A stretch of DNA of 64,000 bases from Lysobacter sp. K5869. Lineage in GTDB: Bacteria > Pseudomonadota > Gammaproteobacteria > Xanthomonadales > Xanthomonadaceae. Location: NCBI RefSeq assembly GCF_018847975.1, contig NZ_CP072597.1:4379001-4443000 (forward strand). Reading direction: 5' to 3'. Numbering within the stretch: the first letter of the stretch is position 1; the number at the start of each line of letters is the position of its first letter. The notes beneath the pieces were generated by a model that was not told the origin of the DNA, made no database searches, and was given only the letters and a program-made list of their open reading frames with translations. Both the position numbers and the translations under genes were made by a program. This document shows, piece after piece, positions 8,235 through 16,409 of this stretch.

Positions 8235-10388
8235 ATGCAACAAGTCCTGCAAAACCTGCGCGACGGCAGCACCGAAGTCGCCGACGTCCCCGCCCCCGCG
8301 CTGCGCCGCGGGCATCTGCTGATCCGCAGCCACGTCACCCTGGTGTCCGCCGGCACCGAGCGCATGCTGGTGGAGTTCGGCAAGGCCAACATGCTGCAGA
8401 AGGCGCGCCAACAGCCGGACAAGGTGCGCATGGTGCTGGAGAAGGTCCGCACCGACGGCCTCGCCACCACCCTCGACGCGGTGCGCAGCAAGCTCGATCA
8501 ACCGCTCGCGCTGGGCTACTGCAACGTCGGCACCGTCATCGGCGTCGGCCCCGGCGTCACCGGCTTCGAGATCGGCGACCGCGTCGCCAGCAACGGCAAG
8601 CACGCCGAAGTGGTCGCGGTGCCGGTCAATCTGTGCGCCAAGATTCCCGACGAAGTCGGCGACGAAGACGCCGCGTTCACCGTGCTCGCCGCCATCGGCC
8701 TGCAAGGGATCCGCCTGGTCCAGCCCACGCTCGGCGAAACCGTCGTGGTCACCGGCCTGGGCTTGATCGGCCTGATCACCGTGCAGTTGCTGCGCGCGCA
8801 CGGCTGCCGCGTGCTCGGCATCGACTTCGATCCGGCCAAGCTGGCGCTGGCGCGCAGCTACGGCGCGGAAACCGTCGATCTGTCCAAGGGCGAGGACCCG
8901 GTCGCCGCCGCGCACGGCTTCTCGCGCGGACGCGGCGTCGACGCGGTCATCATCACCGCCTCGAGCAAGAGCAACGAACCGGTCTCGCAGGCCGCGCACA
9001 TGTGCCGCAAGCGCGGCCGCATCGTCCTGGTCGGCGTCACCGGCCTGGAACTGTCGCGCGCGGATTTCTACGAGAAGGAACTGTCGTTCCAGGTTTCGTG
9101 CTCGTACGGCCCGGGCCGCTACGACCCGTCCTACGAGGAACGCGGCAACGATTACCCGGTCGGCTTCGTGCGCTGGACCGAGCAGCGCAACTTCGAGGCG
9201 GTGCTGGACATGATGGCCGCCGGCGCGGTGCAGGTGCAGCCGCTGGTCTCGCACCGCTACCCCATCGCCCAGGCCGAAGCCGCCTACGGCGTGCTCGGCG
9301 GCGGCGAGCCCTCGCTCGGCATCGTGCTCGACTACGGGCGCGGCGAGGAAATGGCCGATCATCTGATCCGCCGCCACATCCCGCTGCCGGTCGCGGCCGC
9401 GGTGCGCGAGAACAGCGAGGCGACCGACCGCAACGCGGTGGCCTTCATCGGCGCCGGCAACTACGCCGGCCGCGTGCTGATCCCGGCCTTCGCCAAGGCC
9501 GGCGCGCGCCTGCACACCGTGGTGACCAACAACGGCGTCGGCAGCGTCCATTTCGGCAAGAAATACGGCTTCACCCACGCCAGCACCGACACCAGCGCGG
9601 TGTTGCGCGATCCAGCGGTGGGTTCGGTGGTGATCGCCACCCAGCACGCCAGCCACGCCGAGCTGACCTTCAAGGCGCTGCGCCGCGGCAAGCACGTGTT
9701 CGTGGAAAAGCCGCTGTGCCTGACGATGGAAGAGCTGCAGACCATCGAGAAGGCGCACGGCGAACAATCCGTGTACGGCCCGCCGCCGGTGCTGATGGTC
9801 GGCTTCAACCGCCGCTTCGCGCCGCAGGTGCAGAAGATCCATCAACTGCTGGCCGGCGTGCGCGAGCCCAAGAGCTTCGTCATGACCGTCAACGCCGGCG
9901 CGATTCCGGCCGATCATTGGACCCAGGACCCGCAAGCCGGCGGCGGCCGCCTGATCGGCGAGGCCTGCCACTTCGTCGATCTGCTGCGCTTCCTCGCCGG
10001 CGCGCCGATCGTCGGCCATCAGCTCACCGCGGTCGGCAACGTGCCGGGCGTCGGCATCCGCAGCGACCGGGTCAGTTTCAATCTGAGCTTCGCCGACGGC
10101 TCGTTCGGCACCGTGCATTACCTCGCCAACGGCCACAAGAGCTTCCCCAAGGAGCGCCTGGAAGTGTTCGCCGCCGGCCGCGTGCTGGCGCTGGACAACT
10201 TCCGCAAGCTGCGCGGCTACGGCTGGCCGGGTTTCAACAAGATGAACTTGTGGAGCCAGGACAAGGGCCAGGCCGCGTGCGCGCAAGCCTTCATGCGCGC
10301 CGCGCGCGGCGAGGCCGCGGCGCCGATTCCGGCCGAGGAAATCTTCGAGGTCGCGCGCGTCACCATCGAACTGGACGCGTCGGTATGA
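8235..10388 (+). CDS. Bi-domain oxidoreductase: ADH-like domain fused to Gfo/Idh/MocA domain, 717 aa
   Basis: Residues 1-370 are a medium-chain alcohol-dehydrogenase-like domain with a good Rossmann signature (VTGLGLIGL about 175). The usual zinc-site motif GHExxG is replaced by LGYCNVG, so catalytic zinc is probably absent. Residues from about 395 to 717 are a Gfo/Idh/MocA oxidoreductase: AFIGAGNYAG nucleotide fold, then GKHVFVEKPLCLT, the EKP motif that carries the catalytic lysine of the family. Such fusions recur in O-antigen and capsule clusters, often beside a heparinase II/III protein as here, and are thought to act on nucleotide sugars; the exact reaction is not established from sequence. 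Cytoplasmic, no signal peptide. The next gene starts 29 bp downstream. Confidence 0.8.
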   Translation: MQQVLQNLRDGSTEVADVPAPALRRGHLLIRSHVTLVSAGTERMLVEFGKANMLQKARQQPDKVRMVLEKVRTDGLATTLDAVRSKLDQPLALGYCNVGTVIGVGPGVTGFEIGDRVASNGKHAEVVAVPVNLCAKIPDEVGDEDAAFTVLAAIGLQGIRLVQPTLGETVVVTGLGLIGLITVQLLRAHGCRVLGIDFDPAKLALARSYGAETVDLSKGEDPVAAAHGFSRGRGVDAVIITASSKSNEPVSQAAHMCRKRGRIVLVGVTGLELSRADFYEKELSFQVSCSYGPGRYDPSYEERGNDYPVGFVRWTEQRNFEAVLDMMAAGAVQVQPLVSHRYPIAQAEAAYGVLGGGEPSLGIVLDYGRGEEMADHLIRRHIPLPVAAAVRENSEATDRNAVAFIGAGNYAGRVLIPAFAKAGARLHTVVTNNGVGSVHFGKKYGFTHASTDTSAVLRDPAVGSVVIATQHASHAELTFKALRRGKHVFVEKPLCLTMEELQTIEKAHGEQSVYGPPPVLMVGFNRRFAPQVQKIHQLLAGVREPKSFVMTVNAGAIPADHWTQDPQAGGGRLIGEACHFVDLLRFLAGAPIVGHQLTAVGNVPGVGIRSDRVSFNLSFADGSFGTVHYLANGHKSFPKERLEVFAAGRVLALDNFRKLRGYGWPGFNKMNLWSQDKGQAACAQAFMRAARGEAAAPIPAEEIFEVARVTIELDASV

Positions 10389-10416
10389 CGATGTCCCGCC
10401 GCCCGGAGCCGGTTGC

Positions 10417-12066
10417 ATGAGTCTGGCCACGCGCCTGCCGCGGCTGTGGCATACCGTGCGCCATCTGCGCCCGGTGCAGATCTACGGCCGCGCCTGGCAT
10501 CGCCTGCACCGGCCGCGGGTGGCGCACGCGCCGGCGCCGCAAATGGCTGCGTTCGAGCGCGGCTGGATCGCCTGCGAGCGCGCCGCTTCGATGCTGGGGC
10601 CGACGCGCTTCCGTTTCCTCAACGACGAGCACGAAGTCGGCGCCAACGATTGGAACAGCGTGCGGCTGCCGAAGCTGTGGCTGTACAACCTGCACTACTT
10701 CGACGATCTCAACGCGCAGGGCGCGGCCTCGCGCGAGCATTGGCACCGCGACTTGATCGCGCGCTGGATCGCCGACAATCCGCCGCCGGCCGGCAACGGT
10801 TGGGAGCCGTATTGCCTGTCGCTGCGCATCGTCAACTGGATCAAATGGCGCTGCGGCGGCCAGTTGTTCGGCGACGCCGCGCGCGCGCGGACCGCGCTCG
10901 ACAGCCTCGCCACCCAGGTGCGGTTCCTGCGCGGCCGGCTGGAACGGCATCTGCTCGGCAACCATCTGTGGGCCAACTACAAGGCGCTGCTGTTCGCCGG
11001 CGCGTTCTTCGAGGGCTCCGAAGCGGTGCGTTGGCGCGAGTTGGGCCTGTTCGGCCTGCGCACCGAGATCGACGAGCAGATCCTCGCCGACGGCGGCCAT
11101 TTCGAACGCAGCCCGATGTACCACGCGATCCTGCTCGAAGACTTGCTGGATCTGGCGCAGCTGGCCCTGGTCTATCCCGGCGCGTTCCCCGAACGCGACG
11201 TGCAGAACTGGCGCGACAAGGCGCGTTCGATGCTGGCGTGGCTGGCGGTGATGACCCATCCCGACGGCGAGATCGCCTTCTTCAACGACGCCGCGCACGG
11301 CATCGCGCCGACCCTCGCGCAGTTGCAGGACTATGCCCGCGCGCTCGGCATCGAGCCGCCGCCGGCCTCGCGCGAGCCACTGCAGTTGCTGCCGCAATCG
11401 GGTTACGCGCGGCTGCAGAACGGCGACGCGGTGCTGATTTGCGACGTCGGCGAAATCGGCCCGGACTACCTGCCCGGCCACGCCCACGCCGACACCCTGA
11501 GCTTCGAGCTGTCGCTGCGCGGCCGGCGCGTGCTGGTCAACGCCGGCATCTCGCGTTACGACATCGATCCCGAGCGGCTGTGGCAGCGCGGCACCGCCGC
11601 GCACAACACGGTCGAGATCGACGGCGAGGACTCCTCCGAGGTGTGGAGCAGCTTCCGCGTGGCCCGGCGCGCGCGCCCGCGCGCGGTCGCGCAGGGTCGC
11701 GAAGGCGAATCGCTGTGGCTCAGCGCCGCGCACAACGGTTATCGCCGGCTCAAGGGCCGGCCGCTGCACCGCCGGCGCTGGGTGCTGACGCCGCGCGGGC
11801 TGCGCATCGAGGACCGGATCGAAGGCCGCTTCGGCGAAGCGGTGGCGCGGCTGCGCGTGCATCCGGACTTCGGCGCCGAAGGCCACGAGGTTCGCAGCGA
11901 CGACGGCCAAGTGAGCCTGCGCTGGCGCAGCGAAGCCGCCGGCGACGCGCTGGTGCCCAGCCGCTTTCATCCCGGCTTCGGCCTGAGCCGTGCTTGCACC
12001 GTGATCGAAACCGCGCTCGACCCGCGCGTGGGCACCGCCACGCTGGTGCTGGACTGGGGACATTGA
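10417..12066 (+). CDS. Heparinase II/III family protein, 549 aa
   Basis: An all-alpha N-terminal half (WANYKALLFAGAFFEG, GGHFERSPMYHAILLEDLLD near residue 225-245) is followed by a beta-rich C-terminal heparinase II/III domain with GHAHADTLSFEL (about 350) and GTAAHNTVEIDGEDSSEVW. These His/Tyr-bearing motifs are the family's catalytic and metal-binding elements. There is no signal peptide, so it appears cytoplasmic, as is usual for the cluster-associated branch of the family. It pairs with the preceding bi-domain oxidoreductase. It may act on polymer or on lipid-linked intermediates containing a uronic acid; substrate unknown. The start at 10417 is supported by GGAG at 10405; an ATG at 10391 is out of this frame. 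Confidence 0.8.
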   Translation: MSLATRLPRLWHTVRHLRPVQIYGRAWHRLHRPRVAHAPAPQMAAFERGWIACERAASMLGPTRFRFLNDEHEVGANDWNSVRLPKLWLYNLHYFDDLNAQGAASREHWHRDLIARWIADNPPPAGNGWEPYCLSLRIVNWIKWRCGGQLFGDAARARTALDSLATQVRFLRGRLERHLLGNHLWANYKALLFAGAFFEGSEAVRWRELGLFGLRTEIDEQILADGGHFERSPMYHAILLEDLLDLAQLALVYPGAFPERDVQNWRDKARSMLAWLAVMTHPDGEIAFFNDAAHGIAPTLAQLQDYARALGIEPPPASREPLQLLPQSGYARLQNGDAVLICDVGEIGPDYLPGHAHADTLSFELSLRGRRVLVNAGISRYDIDPERLWQRGTAAHNTVEIDGEDSSEVWSSFRVARRARPRAVAQGREGESLWLSAAHNGYRRLKGRPLHRRRWVLTPRGLRIEDRIEGRFGEAVARLRVHPDFGAEGHEVRSDDGQVSLRWRSEAAGDALVPSRFHPGFGLSRACTVIETALDPRVGTATLVLDWGH

Positions 12067-12070
12067 GGCC

Positions 12071-13327
12071 ATGCGCATTCTGTTTCTGACCGACAATTTC
12101 CCGCCCGAAGGCAACGCGCCCGCCACCCGCACCTACGAGCACGCGGTGCGCTGGGTGCGCGCCGGCCACGAGGTCACGGTGATCACCTGCGCGCCGAACT
12201 TCCCGGAAGGCAAGTTGTTCCCCGGCTATCGCAACGCGTGGCGCAGCGTGGAAACCCTGGACGGCATCCGCGTGGTGCGGGTCAAGACCTACATCACCGC
12301 GAACGAAGGCTTTCTCAAGCGCACCCTCGATTACTTGAGCTTCATGGCCGCGGGCACCTTCGCCGGGCTGTTCGAGCGCCGCCACGACGTGGTGGTGGCG
12401 ACCTCGCCGCAGTTCTTCTGCGCGCTCGGCGGTTGGGCGCTGGCGCGGCTGAAGCGGCGGCCGTTCGTGTTCGAGCTGCGCGACTTGTGGCCCGCTTCGA
12501 TCACCGCGGTCGGCGCGATGAAGCGCAGCGCGGCGATCCGGGTGTTGGAAAAGCTCGAAATGTTCCTGTACCGCAGCGCCGACGCGATCGTGCCGGTGAC
12601 CCAGTCGTTCCGCGAGGAGCTCATCCATCGCGGCGTGGACGCCGACAAGATCCATGTCGTGCTCAACGGCGTGGACTTGCAGCGGTACCGGCCGGCGGCA
12701 CGCGACGAGGCGATGGCCAAGCAGTACGACTTGGACGGCCGTTTCGTGGTCGGCTATCTCGGCACCCACGGCATGGCGCATGGCCTGGAAAAGGTGATCG
12801 AGGCGGCCGAACTGTTGCGCGAGGACCCGCGCATCGTGTTCTTCTTCGCCGGCAGCGGCGCCGAACGCGCGCGGGTCGAGCAGATGGCGGCCGAGCGCGC
12901 GCTGCCGAACGTGCGCATGATTCCGCGCCAGCCTAAGGAGATGATGCCCAAGCTGTGGAGCCTGTGCGATCTCTCGCTGATCCCGCTGCGCGACACCTCG
13001 GTGTTCGCCTCGGTGATTCCGTCCAAGCTGTTCGAAGGCATGGGCATGGGCATTCCGGCGCTGATGTCGCTGCCGCGCGGCGAAGCGGTGCGCATCGTCG
13101 AAAGCACCGGCTGCGGTGTGTGCGTTGCGCCGGAGAACGCGCAGGCGATGGCGGCGGAAATCGCCGCGCTCGCCGGCGATCCCGAACGCATGCGCCGCTT
13201 GCGCGAGGCCAGCCTCGCCGCCGCGCCGGCGTACTCGCGCGACCGGCAGGCGCGGCTGATGACCGACGCCTTGGCGCGCTTGGTCGACGACGACGGCGCG
13301 CACGGCTTGCTGCGTTCTTCGGAGTGA
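12071..13327 (+). CDS. Glycosyltransferase family 4 protein (WbuB-like), 418 aa
   Basis: GT-B fold. The N-terminal acceptor domain has DNFPPEGNAPATR (8-20), FELRDLWPAS (about 134-143) and the linker region ADAIVPVTQSF. The C-terminal nucleotide-sugar domain has VVGYLGTHGMAHGLEKVIEAA, FAGSGAERARVEQ and the PSKLFEGMGMGIPAL loop with the family EGMG(M) signature. The layout matches WbuB-type transferases that add N-acetylated deoxysugars in O-antigen clusters; the true donor is not determinable. It starts 4 bp after the heparinase-family stop, so the two are almost certainly cotranscribed. Confidence 0.8.
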   Translation: MRILFLTDNFPPEGNAPATRTYEHAVRWVRAGHEVTVITCAPNFPEGKLFPGYRNAWRSVETLDGIRVVRVKTYITANEGFLKRTLDYLSFMAAGTFAGLFERRHDVVVATSPQFFCALGGWALARLKRRPFVFELRDLWPASITAVGAMKRSAAIRVLEKLEMFLYRSADAIVPVTQSFREELIHRGVDADKIHVVLNGVDLQRYRPAARDEAMAKQYDLDGRFVVGYLGTHGMAHGLEKVIEAAELLREDPRIVFFFAGSGAERARVEQMAAERALPNVRMIPRQPKEMMPKLWSLCDLSLIPLRDTSVFASVIPSKLFEGMGMGIPALMSLPRGEAVRIVESTGCGVCVAPENAQAMAAEIAALAGDPERMRRLREASLAAAPAYSRDRQARLMTDALARLVDDDGAHGLLRSSE

Positions 13328-13334
13328 CGCGCCC

Positions 13335-14090
13335 ATGTCCGCCGCCCTCGCCGCTTCCTGGCTGACCCAACCGCTCAACGCCAGCGCCGTCGCGCTGGGC
13401 TTGGCCGCGCTGATCTGGCTGCTGCACTGGCGCCGCTGCGCGTTCGCGCTCGGCGCGCTGGCGCTGGCGTGGTCGCTGCTGTGGTCGATGCCGGCCGCCG
13501 CAGATGCGCTGCGCGATTCGCTGCAACGCGGCTATCTCGGCCAAAGCGCCGAAGGCCTGCCGCAGGCCGACGTGATCGTCGTGCTCGGCGGCGGCATCGG
13601 CCGCGTGAGCGGATTCGACGGCGGCGACGCGAACGCGCCGGAGCTGGCGGGCAACCGCGTCGCCGCGGCCGCGCGCGCGTGGCATGCGGGACGCGCGCCC
13701 ATGATCCTGCTCAGCGGCGGGCCCAGCGCGAGCACGCGCGGGGTCAGCGAGGCGAAGATCATGGCCGAAAGCTTGCTCAAGCTCGGCGTGCCGCGCGAGG
13801 CGCTGGTGCTGGAAGACCTCAGCGGCGACACCCGCGGCAATGCCGACCGCTGCGCGCGCATCGCGCTCGATCATGGTTGGAAGCGCGCGATCCTGGTGAC
13901 CTCGGCGCTGCACATGCCGCGCGCCTTGCAATGGTTCGAGCGCGCCGGACTGCCGGCGCTGCCGCTCGCGCCGGACGTGCCGGCGGCCTCCCCGGCGGGC
14001 GAGCCGTGGTCGCCTTCGCAGCGCGCGTTGGACGACAGCGCGCAGGCGTTGCGCGAGTACGCGGGGTTGTTGGCTGCGACGTTCGGCTGA
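13335..14090 (+). CDS. YdcF/SanA (DUF218) family membrane protein, 251 aa
   Basis: Two N-terminal hydrophobic segments (about 18-33 and 37-58) anchor a periplasmic or cytoplasmic DUF218 domain from about residue 75. Conserved DUF218 elements seen: DVIVVLGGG, ILLSGGPSAS, EAKIMAESLLKLGVPREALVLED, TRGNADRC and LVTSALHMPRA. Relatives (SanA, ElyC, YdcF) are linked to envelope integrity and lipid-carrier homeostasis. It is the last gene of the polysaccharide block and faces glmS across a repeat-filled spacer. The start at 13335 lies 7 bp after the upstream stop. Confidence 0.75.
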   Translation: MSAALAASWLTQPLNASAVALGLAALIWLLHWRRCAFALGALALAWSLLWSMPAAADALRDSLQRGYLGQSAEGLPQADVIVVLGGGIGRVSGFDGGDANAPELAGNRVAAAARAWHAGRAPMILLSGGPSASTRGVSEAKIMAESLLKLGVPREALVLEDLSGDTRGNADRCARIALDHGWKRAILVTSALHMPRALQWFERAGLPALPLAPDVPAASPAGEPWSPSQRALDDSAQALREYAGLLAATFG

Positions 14091-14404
14091 AACCTCCGCC
14101 TGCTCAACACCCGCCATCGCCGGCGCGGAAGCAACAACAAAATGGGTTCCGGCTTTCGCCGGAATGACGGCGGGAAAGAGGATCGGCTACTCGTCGCCGC
14201 GGACCTCCCACCCCGTCATTCCGGCGAAAGCCGGAACCCATTTCGACGTTGCCTTCAACTAAAGCGCCAATGATGCAGGGAAAGAAGATCGGCTACTCAT
14301 CGCCGACAACCTCCCACCCCGTCATTCCGGCGAAAGCCGGAACCCATTTTGACTTTGCCTTCAACCAAAGCGCCGCGAGCCATCGGCCCGCGGCGCCCAG
14401 CCGC
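14091..14404. repeat. Gene-free spacer with three REP-like hairpins and a 106-bp tandem duplication
   Basis: Convergent ydcF-family and glmS genes face each other across this spacer. It contains three copies of a 7-bp-stem hairpin, TTCCGGC-N4-GCCGGAA, at 14147-14164, 14219-14236 and 14325-14342. The first copy is in the opposite orientation to the other two. The last two sit inside near-identical units at 14172-14268 and 14278-14374 (period 106 bp). The hairpins may stop or stabilise transcripts from either side. Confidence 0.85.
14370..14396 (-). terminator. Possible terminator of glmS
   Basis: An 8-bp G+C stem, GCGCCGCG / CGCGGCGC, with an 11-nt loop lies just downstream of the glmS stop. 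On the minus strand it is followed by TTTGGTTG, a weak U-tract. Function is inferred from position. Confidence 0.45.
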
Positions 14405-16237
14405 TTACTCGACCGTCACCGCCTTGGCCAAATTGCGCGGCTTATCCACATCCGTCCCGCGCGCCAACGCCGCGTGGTACGCCAGCAACTGCACCGGAAT
14501 CGCATGCACCACCGGCGACAGCACGCCGACATGGCGCGGGGTGCGGATCACGTGGACCTGATCGGATTCGCCGAAGTGGCTGTCCAGGTCGGCGAACACG
14601 AACATCTCGCCGCCGCGCGCGCGCACTTCCTGGATGTTCGACTTCACCTTCTCCAGCAGCTTGTCGTTCGGCGCGATCACCACCACCGGCATCGCCGCAT
14701 CCACCAGCGCCAGCGGGCCGTGCTTGAGCTCGCCCGCCGGGTACGCCTCGGCGTGGATGTAGGAGATTTCCTTGAGCTTGAGCGCGCCTTCCAGCGCGAT
14801 CGGGTAATGCACGCCGCGGCCCAGGAACAGCGCGTGGTGCTTGGGCGCGAAACGCTCGGCCCAGCCGGCCACTTGCGGCTCCAGGTTCAGCGCGTGCTGC
14901 ACGCTGCCCGGCAGGTGGCGCAGCGCGTCGAGGTATTCGGCTTCCTGTTCGTCGCTGAGCGCGCCGCGCAGCTTGGCCAGGGTCGCGGTCAGGGTGAACA
15001 GCGCCACCAACTGGGTGGTGAACGCCTTGGTCGAGGCCACGCCGATCTCGGCGCCGGCGCGGGTGTAGTACACCAGCTGGCTCGCGCGCGGGATCGCGCT
15101 CTCGGGCACGTTGCAGATCGACAAGGTCTTCTGGTGGCCCAGCGACTTGGCGTACTTCAGCGCTTCCATCGTGTCCAGGGTTTCGCCGGACTGCGAAATC
15201 GTCACGATCAGCTGCTTCGGATTCGCCACCGCCGCGCGGTAGCGGTATTCGCTGGCGATCTCGACCTGGCACGGCAGGCCGGCGATGGCTTCGATCCAGT
15301 AGCGCGCGGTCAAACCGGCGTAATAGCTGGTGCCGCAGGCCAGGATCTGCACGCCTTCGACCTCGGCGAACACCTCTTCGGCCTTGGCGCCGAACAGCGA
15401 CGCGCTGAAGCCGTTGTTGTCCATCACCGCCTCGATGGTGTCGGCGATGGCGCGCGGCTGCTCGTGGATTTCCTTCTGCATGAAGTGGCGGTACGGGCCC
15501 AGTTCCAGCGAGGCCAGCGACACGTCCGACAGATGCACCTCGCGCTCGATCTCGACGCCCTGCGCGTCGAACACCCGCACCGCGGCGCGGGTGATTTCGG
15601 CGGTGTCGCCTTCTTCCAGGAAGATCACCCGGCGCGTGGCCTGCACGATCGCCGACACGTCGCTGGCGACGAAGTTCTCGCCCTCGCCCAGGCCGACCAG
15701 CAGCGGGCAGCCCATGCGCGCGGCGATCAAGCGGCCGGGCTCCTTCAGGCTGACCACGGCGATCGCGTAAGCGCCGACCAGTTCGCGCACCGCCGATTGC
15801 ACCGCCACCCGCAGGTCGTGGCCTTGCTTGAGGTACGAATGGATCAGGTGCGCGATCACTTCGGTGTCGGTCTGCGACTCGAAGCTGTAGCCGGCCGCGC
15901 GCAACCGCTCGCGCTGCTCGTCGTGGTTCTCGATGATGCCGTTATGCACCACCGCCAGTTCGCCGAAGCTGATGTGCGGGTGGGCATTGGCCTCGGTCAC
16001 GCCGCCGTGCGTCGCCCAGCGCGTGTGGCCGATGCCGATCTGCGCGCTGAAGGCTTCCGCCTGCGCCGCCGCCTCCATCTCCGCCACGCGCCCGGTGCGG
16101 CGCACCCGGCGCAACGTCGAGCCGTCGAACACGGCGATGCCCGCCGAGTCGTAACCGCGGTATTCCAGACGCTTCAAGCCGTCGATCAGGACCGGCACCA
16201 CATCGCGATCGGCGATCGCTCCTACGATTCCGCACAT
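14405..16237 (-). CDS. glmS: Glutamine-fructose-6-phosphate aminotransferase (isomerizing), 610 aa
   Basis: Makes glucosamine-6-phosphate from fructose-6-phosphate and glutamine, the entry to UDP-GlcNAc for peptidoglycan, LPS and the polysaccharide cluster next door. The start at 16237 gives the mature MCGIVGAI N-terminus with the catalytic Cys as residue 2; an upstream in-frame extension is not conserved. A class-II glutamine amidotransferase domain (1-240, with [10 protein letters not shown] and GHTRWATHG) is followed by two SIS domains (from about 290: [20 protein letters not shown]-terminal [12 protein letters not shown]) and an ending of [17 protein letters not shown] lies 9 nt before the start. 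Length is normal. No ribozyme-like leader was recognised. Confidence 0.97.
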   Translation of the reverse strand: MCGIVGAIADRDVVPVLIDGLKRLEYRGYDSAGIAVFDGSTLRRVRRTGRVAEMEAAAQAEAFSAQIGIGHTRWATHGGVTEANAHPHISFGELAVVHNGIIENHDEQRERLRAAGYSFESQTDTEVIAHLIHSYLKQGHDLRVAVQSAVRELVGAYAIAVVSLKEPGRLIAARMGCPLLVGLGEGENFVASDVSAIVQATRRVIFLEEGDTAEITRAAVRVFDAQGVEIEREVHLSDVSLASLELGPYRHFMQKEIHEQPRAIADTIEAVMDNNGFSASLFGAKAEEVFAEVEGVQILACGTSYYAGLTARYWIEAIAGLPCQVEIASEYRYRAAVANPKQLIVTISQSGETLDTMEALKYAKSLGHQKTLSICNVPESAIPRASQLVYYTRAGAEIGVASTKAFTTQLVALFTLTATLAKLRGALSDEQEAEYLDALRHLPGSVQHALNLEPQVAGWAERFAPKHHALFLGRGVHYPIALEGALKLKEISYIHAEAYPAGELKHGPLALVDAAMPVVVIAPNDKLLEKVKSNIQEVRARGGEMFVFADLDSHFGESDQVHVIRTPRHVGVLSPVVHAIPVQLLAYHAALARGTDVDKPRNLAKAVTVE

Positions 16238-16290
16238 GCTGAAAAACTCCGGGGGAAGAGTGTCCGCCAGTCTATCCGGGCGCGCACGCG

Positions 16291-16316
16291 GCCGTCGCGA
16301 CTTGCGTCGCGACGGC
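16291..16316. repeat. Perfect 11-bp inverted repeat upstream of glmS
   Basis: GCCGTCGCGAC, a TTGC loop, then GTCGCGACGGC. It lies between the recJ stop and the glmS start on the same strand. No U-tract follows, so it could be a pause or stability hairpin or part of a glmS leader rather than a terminator. Confidence 0.6.
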
Positions 16317-16409
16317 GCTACGCGCGTCAAGAATCGTTAGCCCACGGTTCAAAAATCCCCGCATTCACGCGCCGGGCGTGACCGGGCGGTTACAGGCGGC
16401 TAACTTGCG

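Noticed and set aside
16238..16409. glmS riboswitch/ribozyme
   Set aside because: No conserved ribozyme core was recognised, and the ribozyme is known mainly from Firmicutes; only a simple inverted repeat is present.
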